DNA of 34,689 bases from Bacteroidales bacterium (GTDB lineage: Bacteria > Bacteroidota > Bacteroidia > Bacteroidales > UBA7960): assembly GCA_003550725.1 (NCBI GenBank), contig PUKZ01000146.1:1-34689 (forward strand). The letters run 5' to 3'. Position 1 is the first letter of the stretch. Every line of letters starts with the position of its first letter. This document shows, piece by piece, positions 17,419 through 25,443 of this stretch. The translations under genes were made by a program, and so were the position numbers. The notes under the pieces were generated by a model, which was not told where the DNA came from, ran no database searches, and saw nothing but the letters and a program-made list of their open reading frames with translations.

Positions 17419-18060
17419 TTAAACTTTATTTGATAATAGTGGAACAAATCTGAAATACCCACATGATTTTTCATCAAAAGATCCGTCATCTTTTTTTACA
17501 ATTTGTTTCATGATTTGGGTGTCACCTGTACCAACCGGAATAACCATAATGCCCCCGGCATTGAGTTGCTCTAGTAGTGTTTGGGGTACTTCTGATGCTC
17601 CTGCGGTTACTAATATTTTATCGAAAGGTGCATAGGCAGGCAAGCCTTTATAACCATCTCCATAGAATAGTTTTGGAGCATATCCTATTTTCTCCAAAAG
17701 CTTTTTTGTTTTCTTGTACAGGGTTCTGTGACGTTCGATAGTATAAACCCGTGCTCCCAGTTCTAACAATATGCAAGCCTGATATCCGCTGCCGGTGCCA
17801 ATTTCAAGTACTTTATCCTTTGGCTTTACTTCAAGCAACTCGGTTTGAAAAGCAACTGTATATGGCTGGCTTATAGTTTGCCCCGATCCTATTGGAAAAG
17901 GCTTATCCTGATATGCAAATGATTCAAAAGATGATTCTAGAAAATAATGTCGTGGTATTTTCTCAATAGCTGCAAGAATATTTTCATCTTCAATGCCTTT
18001 GTTGCGGATTTCTTCTACAAGCTTTTTTCTTAATCCTTTATGTTTGTACGAATCGATCAT
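17419..18060 (-). CDS. pcm: Protein-L-isoaspartate O-methyltransferase
   Basis: A 213-aa SAM-dependent enzyme that methylates L-isoaspartyl residues in damaged proteins so that they can revert to aspartate. The PCMT signature GSGQTISQPY is at 58-67, SAM motif I VLEIGTGSGYQ at 84-94, and the C-terminal RFVPLL motif at 204-209. Length is that of the family. It lies on the same strand as the signalling cluster but with a 192-nt gap and an intervening -7-like element, so it need not be in that operon. Upstream is a long intergenic region shared with a divergent oxidoreductase gene. Confidence 0.95.
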   Translation of the reverse strand: MIDSYKHKGLRKKLVEEIRNKGIEDENILAAIEKIPRHYFLESSFESFAYQDKPFPIGSGQTISQPYTVAFQTELLEVKPKDKVLEIGTGSGYQACILLELGARVYTIERHRTLYKKTKKLLEKIGYAPKLFYGDGYKGLPAYAPFDKILVTAGASEVPQTLLEQLNAGGIMVIPVGTGDTQIMKQIVKKDDGSFDEKSCGYFRFVPLLSNKV

Positions 18061-18587
18061 TATTATTTAATCATTTAATACAATATTTTTTCCGAAAACA
18101 GAAAAATAACTATTAGGTTGATTGAGGAAAACAGGTTATTTTTTACAATATTACTTATTTAAAATGAATATGTCAAAAGACTTTAATGCCCGGTTAGCTT
18201 TAATATTGTTATCGGTATTCAGGTCAGAAATCTTTTCTAATGCCGGACATCACTGTTGAAAAATAAGTTTCATATATTGTTTATTTAATTGTACGAAAAT
18301 AATAATTATTAAGAGCTAAAAAAATTTTAGTTTTGTAAAAAAATTAACACGTCATTTTTACGGTGCAAAATTAGTTTAACTTTTTTGGTTAATTCTCAAA
18401 GTCTGATAAATGTATTTATTATACTTAAATTTGAGTTTTGCAATTTTTTTAAGTTTAAAAAAAGTAAAGGAAACAATTATTTTGTTTTCAATGTTTTGAT
18501 TTGTTTTTGATATTTTGACAGAAATAGTTTTTTGATAATATTTGGTAATCTTTTTAGTTGTAATAAAAATAAAAATTTGTTATAAAA
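18061..18587. other. 527-base divergent intergenic region
   Basis: It separates pcm (minus) from the oxidoreductase gene (plus). Candidate -7 elements are seen for plus at 18328-18335 (TAGTTTTG) and 18426-18433 (TAAATTTG) and for minus at 18366-18373 (TAATTTTG read on minus); -33 matches are poor. A 9-bp inverted repeat (18102-18110 with 18135-18143) and a less AT-rich patch with a 31-codon ORF (18164-18259, plus) are also present. No RNA gene was recognised. Confidence 0.4.
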
Positions 18588-19574
18588 GTGAAAAAAATTG
18601 GTGTATTGGGAGCGGGGCATTTAGGGAAGATTCATATAAAATGCATAAAAGAATCTGAAAAACTACAACTTGTTGGTTTTTATGATCCTGATGAAAGGAT
18701 TGCATCAGAGGTTGAATCAGCATTTGATATTCGCCGTTTTAGAACTCCCGCAGATTTGATTGAGGTTGCTGATATTGTAGATATAGTGACCCCGACAGTA
18801 TCGCATTTTGAATTGGCTTCATTGGCTTTGAAGAGTTTTAAACATGTTTTTATAGAAAAGCCACTTACAACCTCATTGCCTGAAGCCAAAAAATTAATGG
18901 ATCTTGCTAAGGAGGCCGGAGTAAAGGCCCAGGTAGGGCATGTTGAGAGGTTTAACCCGGCTTTTATAGCAGCACAGCCATTTTTAAATAATCCTATGTT
19001 TATAGAAGCACACAGGCTTTCAAATTTTAATCCTCGTGGAACCGATGTGCCTGTTATTCTTGATTTAATGATCCATGATATCGACATTATTTTAAGTGTT
19101 GTAAATTCAACAATCAAGAAGCTTAGTGCAAGTGGGGTAGCCGTGGTATCAGATACTCCGGATATCGCAAATGCCAGGATTGAATTCAATAATGGCTGCG
19201 TAGCCAATTTAACGGCGAGCCGAATTTCAATGAAAAATATGCGAAAATCAAGGTTTTTTCAAAAAGAGAGTTATCTGGCCGTTGATTTTTTAAACAAAGA
19301 AACACAGGTTATCAGAATGAAAGATTTTGAAGGAGACCCAAAGCCCCTTGATATGATTCTCGATATGGGCGAAGGAAAACCCAAAAAGCATATTTTGGTC
19401 GATAAACCAGAGATTCAACCAATAAACGCTATTAAAACCGAACTGGAAACCTTTCAAAATTCTATTGAAACAAATTCTGAACCATTGGTTACAATACTTG
19501 ATGGCTACAAATCATTGGAATTGGCATATAAAATTATGGACAAAATTGATTATAATATCCAAACAAGTCTTTAG
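18588..19574 (+). CDS. Gfo/Idh/MocA family oxidoreductase (GTG start)
   Basis: A 328-aa NAD(P)-dependent sugar or cyclitol dehydrogenase of the Gfo/Idh/MocA superfamily. The N-terminal Rossmann motif GAGHLG is at 8-13, the EKP motif with Lys91 at 90-92, and the conserved MIHDIDI block near 160 in the C-terminal domain. The GTG at 18588 is used because it directly precedes the first beta strand KKIGVLGAG. It precedes the polyprenyl sugar transferase by about 150 nt on the same strand and may make a modified sugar nucleotide for the same glycan, though the substrate is unknown. A perfect 9-bp inverted repeat overlaps its stop codon (19555-19585). Confidence 0.88.
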   Translation: MKKIGVLGAGHLGKIHIKCIKESEKLQLVGFYDPDERIASEVESAFDIRRFRTPADLIEVADIVDIVTPTVSHFELASLALKSFKHVFIEKPLTTSLPEAKKLMDLAKEAGVKAQVGHVERFNPAFIAAQPFLNNPMFIEAHRLSNFNPRGTDVPVILDLMIHDIDIILSVVNSTIKKLSASGVAVVSDTPDIANARIEFNNGCVANLTASRISMKNMRKSRFFQKESYLAVDFLNKETQVIRMKDFEGDPKPLDMILDMGEGKPKKHILVDKPEIQPINAIKTELETFQNSIETNSEPLVTILDGYKSLELAYKIMDKIDYNIQTSL

Positions 19575-19723
19575 TCTTTGGATATCAACCTATTTAATAT
19601 TATGTTTATTTGCCGTTTCAGAACACCTTACTTGCAATTGAAATGCAAACCCTGCTTAATTTATTTTAATGGTTTATAATACTTTGGCCGATAATATATT
19701 TTGCCGGTAAAAAATAAAGTGTG

Positions 19724-21148
19724 ATGGATAGAAAATTACAGCAAAAGCAGGTATTAAAATATGTTTTTGCTGATTTTGCAGCAGCATTTTTGGCATGGTT
19801 TATTTTTATCAGTTACCTGGGTTTAGATAATAATTTTAGATTTTCTCATCTAAAAGAACAATTTTTGGTTAATGGCAATATTACAATTAGTCTTATTGTT
19901 ATTCCATTTTTTTGGTTGCTTTTCTATTGGTTAACAGGTTCTTACAGGCAGGTTTTTCGCCGGTCGAGATTAGCTGAGTTTGGGCAAACTTTGTTTATTT
20001 CCTTTTTAGGGGTATTAATCATCTTTTTTATTGCAATTTTTGATTTTGATGTTAAAGTCAACAGCCATTATTATAATTCTTTTTTGGTATTTTTTGTTTT
20101 TCATGCTTCACTTACATCAGTTTTCAGGTTTATTATAACTTCAATTACCGCTTATAAAATTCATAACCGTATTATTGGTTTCAATACCCTTATCATAGGA
20201 AGCCAGCAAAAAGCAATATCTGTTTTTGAAGAAATAGAATCGCAAGAAAGGTCTTCAGGCAACAGGTTTGTAGGATTTGTTAATTTATCCGGCCATGAAA
20301 GGTCTTTGCTCGATAAAAAACTTCCCTGTCTTGGTAATTTTAAAGACATCAGGTCAATTGTTGAACGGCATTATATTATAGAGGTTATTGTGGCTATTGA
20401 GCCAAAAGATTATGAGCACATAAATGAAATTCTATCCGACCTTTTTGAAACGAATGTTGTTGTTAAAGTAATACCTGAAATGCATGATATAGTGTTGGGA
20501 TCATGTAAGATGACTTCAATACCTGACGCTCCACTGATACAGATCCGGCAGGGATTAATGCCGGCTTGGCAGCAAACTATAAAAAGGTTAATCGATATCG
20601 TTGTTTCGGTTTTTTGTTTGATTGTATTAGCTCCTGTGTTTTTTATCACAGCATTGGCTGTAAAATTATCCTCTGTGGGACCGGTAATTTATTCGCACGA
20701 ACGTATAGGTTTAAATGGGAAGCCATTTCTTATGCATAAGTTTCGCTCTATGTTTGTTGATGCTGAAAAAAGCGGCCCACAGCTCTCAAGTAAAAACGAC
20801 CCGCGTATAACACCTTTTGGAAGGTTTATGAGAAAAGTGAGATTAGATGAAATTCCTCAATTTTATAACGTATTAAAAGGCAATATGTCTTTGGTAGGTC
20901 CTCGCCCCGAACGTAAATATTATATTGACTTAATTGTTAAAGAGGCACCACAGTATAAATTACTGCAAAAAGTAAAACCCGGGATAACATCGTGGGGGCA
21001 GGTAAAATATGGATATGCTGAAAATGTTGAGGAAATGATAGAAAGAATGAAATATGACCTTTATTACCTTGAAAATATGTCGCTTGCAGTAGATTTTAAA
21101 ATACTGATATATACTGTTTTGATTGTGATTCAGGGAAGAGGCAAATAA
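19724..21148 (+). CDS. Polyprenyl glycosylphosphotransferase (WcaJ/WbaP-like initiating enzyme)
   Basis: This membrane enzyme transfers a sugar-1-phosphate from a nucleotide sugar to undecaprenyl phosphate, the first step of capsule or exopolysaccharide repeat assembly. The 474-aa protein has four N-terminal transmembrane helices (about 12-30, 53-71, 87-106, 118-138), a CoA-binding-like Rossmann domain (155-250), a further membrane helix (285-305) and the catalytic bacterial sugar transferase domain: KFRSM (339-343), RLDEIPQFYN with Asp375-Glu376, and LVGPRPE (390-396). ATG at 19724 is preferred; GTG at 19721 would add one residue. Sugar specificity cannot be told. It converges with tadA across 92 bases with no clear terminator. 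Confidence 0.93.
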   Translation: MDRKLQQKQVLKYVFADFAAAFLAWFIFISYLGLDNNFRFSHLKEQFLVNGNITISLIVIPFFWLLFYWLTGSYRQVFRRSRLAEFGQTLFISFLGVLIIFFIAIFDFDVKVNSHYYNSFLVFFVFHASLTSVFRFIITSITAYKIHNRIIGFNTLIIGSQQKAISVFEEIESQERSSGNRFVGFVNLSGHERSLLDKKLPCLGNFKDIRSIVERHYIIEVIVAIEPKDYEHINEILSDLFETNVVVKVIPEMHDIVLGSCKMTSIPDAPLIQIRQGLMPAWQQTIKRLIDIVVSVFCLIVLAPVFFITALAVKLSSVGPVIYSHERIGLNGKPFLMHKFRSMFVDAEKSGPQLSSKNDPRITPFGRFMRKVRLDEIPQFYNVLKGNMSLVGPRPERKYYIDLIVKEAPQYKLLQKVKPGITSWGQVKYGYAENVEEMIERMKYDLYYLENMSLAVDFKILIYTVLIVIQGRGK

Positions 21149-21240
21149 TAAATAAACCCTGCCGAATAACAGTGATCATATCATTTTATAAGAAAAGACA
21201 GCTTCTATAAATTGTTATTTATAATTAAAAAATATTATGA

Positions 21241-21687
21241 TTAGCGCTTATCTTTGAAAAATTTTGTCATTAATTCTCCACATTCTTCTTTTCGAATGCC
21301 GGCAACAACTTTTGTTTTATTATGCAATATTTTTTCAGAATAATTTGTATATCCCCGTTTTTCATCATTAGCTCCATAAACAATCTTATGTAGTTGACCC
21401 CAGTGTATTGCACCTGCACACATTATGCAAGGTTCTAATGTAACATAAATTGTGCAATCTGTCAAATATTTGCTTCCAAGGTATTGTGAAGCAGATGTAA
21501 TAGCAAGTATTTCGGCATGAGCTGTGACATCCTGAAGTTTTTCAGTCATATTATAACTTTTTGCTATTATTTGTTCATTGCACACAACAACAGCTCCAAC
21601 CGGAACTTCGCCTTCATTATAAGCCTGGTGGGCCTGTTTTAAAGCCTCTTTCATAAAAAAATCAACATCAAATCCTGGTCCTTTCAT
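21241..21687 (-). CDS. tadA: tRNA-specific adenosine deaminase-type nucleoside deaminase
   Basis: A 148-aa cytidine-deaminase-fold zinc enzyme. The zinc site is His57 with catalytic Glu59 (HAE) and Cys87 and Cys90 in PCIMCAGA. TadA converts A34 to inosine in tRNA-Arg(ACG); related guanine or other nucleoside deaminases share these motifs, so the symbol is given on overall similarity. Met12 is a possible alternative start. It lies downstream of the cupin gene on the same strand, separated by about 200 bases that hold a large inverted repeat. Confidence 0.85.
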   Translation of the reverse strand: MKGPGFDVDFFMKEALKQAHQAYNEGEVPVGAVVVCNEQIIAKSYNMTEKLQDVTAHAEILAITSASQYLGSKYLTDCTIYVTLEPCIMCAGAIHWGQLHKIVYGANDEKRGYTNYSEKILHNKTKVVAGIRKEECGELMTKFFKDKR

Positions 21688-21714
21688 TAAACTATAACTC
21701 TAAAATAAACATAA

Positions 21715-21801
21715 TAACTGCCGGGCAAAGCGAAATCCGGATATTCAGAAGTTAACTATGTTCTTGTTTTTAGTTATCCTTTCACTTTGGCCGGCAAGTT
21801 A
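21715..21801. repeat. Large imperfect inverted repeat between cupin and tadA genes
   Basis: The left arm (21715-21743, TAACTGCCGGGCAAAGCGAAA, then a 3-base bulge and GGATA) pairs with the right arm (21775-21801). About 26 pairs form with two mismatches and small bulges; the loop of about 31 bases can form a further TAACTA/TAGTTA stem. On the minus strand it is followed by T-rich sequence, so it could terminate or stabilise cupin mRNA. It could also be a remnant of a short mobile repeat. Confidence 0.6.
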
Positions 21802-21893
21802 GATTGTTGTTTGGCAAATTAGTATTATTTATTGAATATAACAGTGAGCTACTTATCTTACTGCAATCAAATGTTTGCAAAACAAATTAATGG

Positions 21894-22436
21894 TTATTCA
21901 TGGTAGTCTTCTGTATCTTCAAGGGTTTTATGGATAATACCTGCCGGATGCTCAGGTGGGCCGTATATTGTGTATACCTTCAAATCGGTATCACCTACAT
22001 TCTCAACCTTATGCCAGTAACCTGCAGGAACAAAAATAGCCCAATCATCATAAACAACTTCTTCAAATGTCAGCTCATCTTCGGTTTTTCCCATAATTAT
22101 ACGGGCTTCGCCCTGCTCCAGCCTGAAGAACTGGTCATGGTTGTGATGTACTTCTAAATCAATGATTTCTCCGGGCTTAAGCGACATAAATACCATTTGC
22201 ATGTACTCGCCCGTCCATACCGCTTCACGGTAATTATCATTTTCAATAGTAGCCTTTTCGATATCTAAAACCCACGGCTTCTTGCCCATATCATTGTTAT
22301 TTTCGTTTACATACTCTTTTTCTTTTTTATCAGATTCAGGCCGCTCCTGGCAACCTACCAATAAAGAAAAAGACAATAAACTTATAATCGCAAAAAGTAT
22401 CCCACCCCTGCTAGTTTTGTTAATTAGTTTTTTCAT
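21894..22436 (-). CDS. Cupin-domain lipoprotein
   Basis: A 180-aa protein with a lipoprotein signal peptide; the lipobox LLVGC ends at Cys29, followed by a charged, Asn-rich linker (30-52). The cupin domain (about 55-165) has motif 1 as HHNHDQFFRLEQGEA, with His98, His100 and Glu107 as likely metal ligands, and motif 2 with His142 in GYWHKVEN. This is an envelope-anchored metal-binding cupin; a mannose-6-phosphate isomerase-like or dioxygenase-type fold is likely, but no substrate can be named. It is divergent from the EF-G paralogue. No good promoter was seen on the minus strand upstream. Confidence 0.85.
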   Translation of the reverse strand: MKKLINKTSRGGILFAIISLLSFSLLVGCQERPESDKKEKEYVNENNNDMGKKPWVLDIEKATIENDNYREAVWTGEYMQMVFMSLKPGEIIDLEVHHNHDQFFRLEQGEARIIMGKTEDELTFEEVVYDDWAIFVPAGYWHKVENVGDTDLKVYTIYGPPEHPAGIIHKTLEDTEDYHE

Positions 22437-22653
22437 AATAAATTGTTTTTTGGTTAAACAAAAGAATTGTTTTTTAATTTAATAGTTTTAATGAATATTA
22501 AAATTATAAAAAATTTTTATTAGAAGATATCAACTCTTTAAAAAAATTAGATTTTTTAGTTAAAAATATCAATTTTTCCTATTCAATTATAAAATTAGCT
22601 CAAATGAATTAATTTAGATAAAGATGACAGAATTTTAATATTGGTGGGTTATC

Positions 22654-22683
22654 TTGTTAATTCACATTATATCATTATCTTTG
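22654..22683 (+). promoter_or_regulatory. Promoter P1 of the fusA2-like gene
   Basis: TTG at 22654-22656, 19 bases, then TATCTTTG at 22676-22683. Both elements and the spacing fit the Bacteroidota sigma-ABfr consensus (TTTG, N19, TAnnTTTG). Predicted transcription begins near 22690. Confidence 0.7.
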
Positions 22684-22732
22684 GCATATGTATTTTTTGA
22701 TTATTAAATTTTGCTTTACACTCAAAAACTCC

Positions 22733-22763
22733 TTAGTTAATTAAAGCAGAAAAATTATCTTTG
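22733..22763 (+). promoter_or_regulatory. Promoter P2 of the fusA2-like gene
   Basis: TTAG at 22733-22736, 19 bases, then TATCTTTG at 22756-22763. The -7 element is perfect and the -33 is imperfect. Transcription would begin near 22770, about 160 bases before the start codon. Confidence 0.6.
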
Positions 22764-22933
22764 CATTTGATTAAAATTAAACCAAATATCACAAAATATA
22801 ACATTTTTTTATAGCCAATGGATTTGGAAATTAAGTTGACGGTTTTTGGTTAATATTTTATACCTTTATCTGCTTTTTTAAAAAAATTTTATTTAATATA
22901 TTATTAACTTGATTCAAATATTGTATAATTATT

Positions 22934-25069
22934 ATGAAACCATATAATACAAACGAAATCAAAAACATTGCTTTAATAGGTAGTGCAAAGACAGGTAAGA
23001 CTACTCTTGCCGAATCAATATTATTTGAAAGCGGTCTTATAAAACGTCGTGGTAGTATTGAAGATAAAAATACGACATCTGACTACCGCGAGATTGAAAT
23101 TGAAAGGGAAGCTTCGGTCTTTTCAACTGTTCTTAATGTTGAATACAACGGTTTCAAACTCAACTTTATTGATACACCGGGTATTGATGATTTTATAGGT
23201 GAAGTAATTACAGCGCTTAAAGTATGTGATACTGCTATTATGGTTATCAATTCGCAGAATGGCGTTGAAGTGGGTACTGAAATCACATGGCGTTATGTAA
23301 CCAGGGACGAAAAGCCTGCTGTTTTCATGGTAAATCAATTGGAGCATGAAAAGGCCAATTTTGATGATTCCGTCAACCAGTTAAAGCAACAGTTCGGCAA
23401 CAAAGTGATAGTAGCACAATACCCTGTAAATGCCGGAATAGGGTTTGACAGCGTTGTTGATGTTTTAAAACTGAAAATGTATAAATTTCCGGTTGACGGA
23501 GGTAAGCCTGAAATATCTGATATTCCGGATGATGAAAAGTCAAAAGCAGAAGAGTTGAGGAACGAAATTATCGAAGCTGCTGCCGAAAGTGACGAACAGC
23601 TTATGGAAACTTTTTTTGAAAATGGTACTCTTACTGACGATGAGCTCAAAAAGGGAATAAAAATGGGCATCATAAACCGTACTATGTTTCCTGTATTTTG
23701 CGGCTCGGCTAAAAATAATCAGGGAACAGGCCGACTACTTGAGTTTATTACCGAGAGTTTACCATCACCTGATAATATGCCTGCCGAAAAAACTGAAAAG
23801 GGCGAAGAAATAAAATATGATTCCGGTCAGCCTCCTGTAGTTTTTGTATTTAAAACTGCAATAGAAGCTCACCTTGGAGAAATATCATTTTTTAAGGTAT
23901 TCCAGGGGCAGGTTAATGAAGCTATGGACCTGGTCAACTCTGATACTGATGCCAAAGAGAGGTTTTCCCAGATATTTGCAGTAGCCGGTAAAAACCGTCA
24001 AAAAGTCGAAAAAGTCATGCCCGGTGATTTGGCTGCAACTATTAAACTGAAAAATACCTATACAAATAATACCCTCACTTCAAGTAAGAATCAGGGAGTG
24101 AAGATCCAGCCAATACAATTTCCCGAGCCCAAGTTTCGTACGGCGGTAAAAGCTAAAAGTACTGCAGATGACGAAAAGCTCATGACCATTCTTAAAGAGA
24201 TGAATAGTATTGATCCAACATTAAAGTATGAGCAATCAAAAGAGCTTAAGCAATTAATACTTTCAGGGCAAGGCGAGATGCATCTTAATATTGCAAAATG
24301 GATGATTGAAAATATAAATAAAATACCGATAGAATTTTATCCTCCAAAAATTCAATACAGGGAAACTATTACAAAATCGGCTAAATCTACATATCGACAC
24401 AAAAAACAATCAGGAGGTGCAGGGCAGTTTGGTGAAGTTTATATGATGATCGAACCTCATTATGAAGGCAAGCCCGATCAGACAGAATATTCTATCAGAA
24501 ACCAGGAAGTCCATGAATTACCATGGGGTGGAAAGCTTGTATTCAACAATTGTATAGTTGGTGGTGCTATTGATTCAAGATTTATGCCTGCAATACTAAA
24601 AGGTATAATGGAAAAAATGGAGGAAGGACCACTTACCGGGTCGTATGCCCGGGATATTGTTGTTAGTATATATGATGGCAAAATGCACCCTGTTGATTCT
24701 AACGAAGTATCATTTAAGTTGGCAGGACGCAATGCATTTAAAGATGCTTTTAAAAATGCAGGCCCCAAGATACTTGAACCTATTTATGATGTTGAAGTTC
24801 TTGTTCCTGAAGAAAAGATGGGAGATGTTATGACCGACTTGCAGGGCAGAAGAGCTGTAATTATGGGAATGGAAAGTGAAGGTGGCTATCAGAAAATTAA
24901 AGCTAAAGTGCCATTAGCCGAAATGAACCGTTATTCAACAACATTGTCTTCCATTACAAGTGGAAGAGCTACTTACGGAATGAAATTTGCCGAATACCAG
25001 CAAGTACCTATGGATATCCAGGAAAAACTGCTTAAAGCTTACGAAGAAGAACAAAAAGAAGAAGAATAA
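22934..25069 (+). CDS. fusA2: Elongation factor G paralogue (EF-G2/FusA2 type) with degenerate GTPase motifs
   Basis: A 711-aa protein with the full five-domain EF-G layout: G domain (1 to about 270), domain II (about 295-380), III (about 400-475), IV (about 475-595) and V (600-690). The G domain departs from housekeeping EF-G: the P-loop is GSAKTGKT (16-23), the switch I RGITI segment is replaced by REASV (58-62), DTPGH becomes DTPGI so the catalytic His is Ile84, and the base-specificity motif NKMD becomes NQLE (134-137). Bacteroides EF-G2 is reported to support translocation without GTP hydrolysis and to be induced in carbon starvation; this protein matches that pattern. Promoters P1 and P2 lie upstream. 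A hairpin follows at 25095-25123. Confidence 0.88.
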   Translation: MKPYNTNEIKNIALIGSAKTGKTTLAESILFESGLIKRRGSIEDKNTTSDYREIEIEREASVFSTVLNVEYNGFKLNFIDTPGIDDFIGEVITALKVCDTAIMVINSQNGVEVGTEITWRYVTRDEKPAVFMVNQLEHEKANFDDSVNQLKQQFGNKVIVAQYPVNAGIGFDSVVDVLKLKMYKFPVDGGKPEISDIPDDEKSKAEELRNEIIEAAAESDEQLMETFFENGTLTDDELKKGIKMGIINRTMFPVFCGSAKNNQGTGRLLEFITESLPSPDNMPAEKTEKGEEIKYDSGQPPVVFVFKTAIEAHLGEISFFKVFQGQVNEAMDLVNSDTDAKERFSQIFAVAGKNRQKVEKVMPGDLAATIKLKNTYTNNTLTSSKNQGVKIQPIQFPEPKFRTAVKAKSTADDEKLMTILKEMNSIDPTLKYEQSKELKQLILSGQGEMHLNIAKWMIENINKIPIEFYPPKIQYRETITKSAKSTYRHKKQSGGAGQFGEVYMMIEPHYEGKPDQTEYSIRNQEVHELPWGGKLVFNNCIVGGAIDSRFMPAILKGIMEKMEEGPLTGSYARDIVVSIYDGKMHPVDSNEVSFKLAGRNAFKDAFKNAGPKILEPIYDVEVLVPEEKMGDVMTDLQGRRAVIMGMESEGGYQKIKAKVPLAEMNRYSTTLSSITSGRATYGMKFAEYQQVPMDIQEKLLKAYEEEQKEEE

Positions 25070-25094
25070 TTATATTTTTTTGAATAAATTAAAA

Positions 25095-25123
25095 AGCCCG
25101 GAATTTTTTACCGATTTCGGGCT
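25095..25123. terminator. Hairpin after the fusA2-like gene
   Basis: A 10-bp stem (AGCCCGGAAT with ATTTCGGGCT, one G-T pair) and a 9-base loop, 25 bases beyond the EF-G stop. The T-tract is on the minus side only; in the plus direction GTTGAGTTATTT follows. It may end EF-G mRNA weakly, or stop minus-strand transcripts. Confidence 0.55.
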
Positions 25124-25274
25124 GTTGAGTTATTTCACTTTGTTCAATACAAGCTTAGAGTCGCTGTTGGATAAATTGTTTGGTAACCAACAAACAGTTT
25201 TAATAACTTTTTATCGAACACTGGTTAGAGTAAATAATAAGGCTTAAGACTAGAAAAAACATTAATTTTGTCTT

Positions 25275-25400
25275 ATGAGCCTGGTAAAATATAGCAAATT
25301 AAGCAATTACACTAACAACACTAACAATACTAACAACAATAACAACACTAACACCACTAACAAAGCTAACAAAATATTAAAAAATAATTTCATAGTCTAG
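25275..25400 (+). CDS. Possible 41-aa Thr/Asn-repeat small ORF
   Basis: An ATG-to-TAG ORF that reads MSLVKYSKLSNY, then seven 3-residue units (mainly TNN, ending ANK), then KILKNNFIV before the stop. The repeat length of 9 bases keeps the frame. No ribosome-binding site is expected in this group, and a TAATTTTG -7-like element (25263-25270) lies too close for a normal leader. It has no recognised family. It could be a leader peptide for cdd, 43 bases downstream, or chance. Confidence 0.2.
   Translation: MSLVKYSKLSNYTNNTNNTNNNNNTNTTNKANKILKNNFIV
25311..25373 (+). repeat. Seven-unit 9-bp tandem repeat (ACTAACAAC)
   Basis: Seven tandem units with consensus ACTAACAAC: units 1 and 3 are identical, the others differ at one to three positions, with divergence rising to the right. 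The strand is almost without G. It lies in the 374-base gap between the EF-G paralogue and cdd, which otherwise holds only the hairpin at 25095-25123 and a short AGCCA/TGGCT stem near 25401-25420. This is a minisatellite and not a CRISPR array. Confidence 0.85.
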
Positions 25401-25443
25401 AGCCATTATAAGTAGTGGCTTATTATCATAGTATACGTAGTAT

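Larger units (their letters stand above)
22437..22933. other. 497-base divergent region, fusA2 leader and promoters
   Basis: The AT-rich gap between the cupin gene (minus) and the EF-G paralogue (plus). The right half carries two plus-strand promoters (22654-22683 and 22733-22763), leaving a leader of 160 to 240 nt before the EF-G start. No ORF or RNA motif was recognised in the left half. Confidence 0.5.

Noticed and set aside
24987-25247. 86-codon plus-strand ORF across the end of the EF-G paralogue
   Set aside because: It overlaps the EF-G 3' end in another frame, runs through the hairpin, and its composition is not protein-like.
25311-25373. Repeat array considered as CRISPR
   Set aside because: Units are 9 bp and contiguous without spacers, and no cas genes are near.
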